21,956 bases of DNA from JABMRF01 sp964434235. GTDB lineage: Bacteria; Patescibacteriota; Patescibacteriia; UBA11705; JABHMO01. Of this stretch, positions 21,306 to 21,956 are shown piece by piece. The position numbers were made by a program, and so were the translations under genes. The DNA lies in assembly GCA_964434235.1 (NCBI GenBank), contig CAYSUN010000017.1, positions 1-21,956 of the forward strand, written 5' to 3'. A model generated the notes under the pieces. It was given only the letters and a program-made list of their open reading frames with translations, made no database searches and was not told the origin of the DNA. The stretch's first letter is position 1, and each line of letters begins with the position of its first letter.

Positions 21306-21827
21306 CTATTCAAGCGACACTCCAAGCTCCCTAGCTTTTTCTTTTTGCTCATCAAAGAAATCAGATCCATTAATAAAGAAAATACTGTAATTATTTTCTT
21401 CAAAATGATCAAAAGCCTTTTTTACAATTTCCCTTTGCTCATCAATTTCCTTTTGAAGAACGAAAACTCCTTCCACTAAGGAAAGTGTTTCTTCGTCACC
21501 ATCAATTCCATACTTAATAACCATTTGATCTCGGTTAAGCTTTGTCAATTCTGACAACATAACTTTTTGTTCTTTCTTGTGTTCAAGATAACTTGCCAAC
21601 GTCATAAAAGCGACTTGCTGCTTAAGTAAACTCAATTCCAGTCCAGGCAAAGAGCTTTCAACAGTTGCCTTGTCTTGCTTTAGCATATTTGTGTTTGCAA
21701 GATTGCCCAAAAAATAAATGATAAAAGAAAAAATTACCAAGGCAACAACAAATAGATTTAATCGATCCGTAAACAGACGAATCAGAAAAAAACAAAAACA
21801 AGCAACAACTAAAATAACGGAAATCAT
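21306..21827 (-). CDS. Paralogous two-helix membrane protein E
   Basis: Function not recognised. 173 residues from the ATG that follows GGAGGAATACC; a frame opening 23 codons earlier reads through the promoter and is rejected. Helices at about 2-16 and 24-41 with a short loop containing two Arg (RLFTDR), then a helical domain with LASYLEHKKE (77-86), LSELTKLNRDQM (91-102), IDEQREIV (128-135) and YSIFFINGSDFF (147-158). The C-terminal 80 residues match protein D in order and spacing. It heads the E-D unit, with a very good promoter and three inverted repeats directly upstream, so this is the most likely point of regulation for the cassette. Confidence 0.75.
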   Translation of the reverse strand: MISVILVVACFCFFLIRLFTDRLNLFVVALVIFSFIIYFLGNLANTNMLKQDKATVESSLPGLELSLLKQQVAFMTLASYLEHKKEQKVMLSELTKLNRDQMVIKYGIDGDEETLSLVEGVFVLQKEIDEQREIVKKAFDHFEENNYSIFFINGSDFFDEQKEKARELGVSLE

Positions 21828-21852
21828 GGTATTCCTCCATTGTGAACGAACA

Positions 21853-21926
21853 GTTATCTGACAAAAAATGATAACACACATTGTTTTTTTTGTCAATGTG
21901 GTGTACAGTTAACCTTCAAGGGTAAC
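21853..21926. promoter_or_regulatory. Inverted-repeat cluster around promoter of gene E
   Basis: Three inverted repeats: GTTATC/GATAAC (21853-21858, 21870-21875) overlapping the -10; CACATTG/CAATGTG (21877-21883, 21894-21900) in the spacer and -35; and GTTAACCTT-C-AAGGGTAAC (21908-21926, one mismatch) just upstream. They could be repressor or activator operators. Confidence 0.5.
21868..21896 (-). promoter_or_regulatory. Promoter of unit E-D
   Basis: Minus-strand TTGACA (21891-21896), 17-nt spacer, TATCAT (21868-21873). Predicted start is near 21861, with a leader of about 34 nt and a GGAGG SD before the ATG at 21825-21827. Confidence 0.8.
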
Positions 21927-21956
21927 ACATTTAGGGGCTAAATTTAGATATTTTTC

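Noticed and set aside
21828..21896. Longer form of protein E starting 23 codons upstream
   Set aside because: That frame would run through the -35 and -10 of the best promoter in the region and lacks an SD, whereas the internal ATG has GGAGGAATACC directly before it.

Overview
This is an AT-rich, compact stretch of a bacterial chromosome. It most likely comes from the Candidate Phyla Radiation (Patescibacteria), by inference. The grounds are: divergent but complete core genes that mostly lack Shine-Dalgarno (SD) sites; a ProRS without its editing domain; small uncharacterised membrane proteins; and intergenic low-complexity tracts with GC-rich palindromes. UGA acts as a stop (the 98-residue zinc-ribbon gene ends in TGA), which argues against the UGA=Gly lineages. 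All recognised genes except one (17631-17864) lie on the minus strand, so operons read from high to low coordinates.

Layout from left to right. 1-2500: an alr-ftsQ-DUF6891-like operon (cell wall precursor and divisome) ending in a hairpin terminator. 2500-5800: serS and lysS, each with its own terminator; the lysS promoter sits among ACAAGAT repeats. 5800-7100: two small accessory genes (a 66-residue protein and a zinc ribbon), then greA. 7300-13050: proS-mreB-mreC-mreD-mrdA, a Pro-tRNA synthetase followed by the rod-shape/elongasome set. 13050-14150: a repeat-rich region holding an 84-residue orphan between two copies of a 26-bp direct repeat, then a four-helix membrane protein. 14200-17530: a DciA-like protein and a 993-residue UvrD-type helicase fused to an Fe-S PD-(D/E)XK nuclease. 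17630-17864: a divergent plus-strand zinc-ribbon gene. 17930-18430: a CvpA-family membrane protein.

The most unusual part is 18737-21827: five adjacent minus-strand genes for proteins of 173-211 residues. Each has an N-terminal two-helix membrane hairpin and a C-terminal helical domain that appears homologous across all five. They form two transcription units (two genes, then three). Each unit has the same strong promoter hexamers (TTGACA-N17-TATCAT), each gene has a strong SD, and each unit ends in a terminator. I cannot assign a function; two members carry motifs reminiscent of LemA. It is the best candidate here for an undescribed multi-component membrane system.

A second pattern runs through the window. 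Housekeeping genes lack SD sites, and several have a -10-like hexamer only 5-8 nt before the ATG. The small accessory genes have near-perfect GGAGG sites and, in several cases, near-consensus promoters with leaders. The two groups seem to use different initiation modes.
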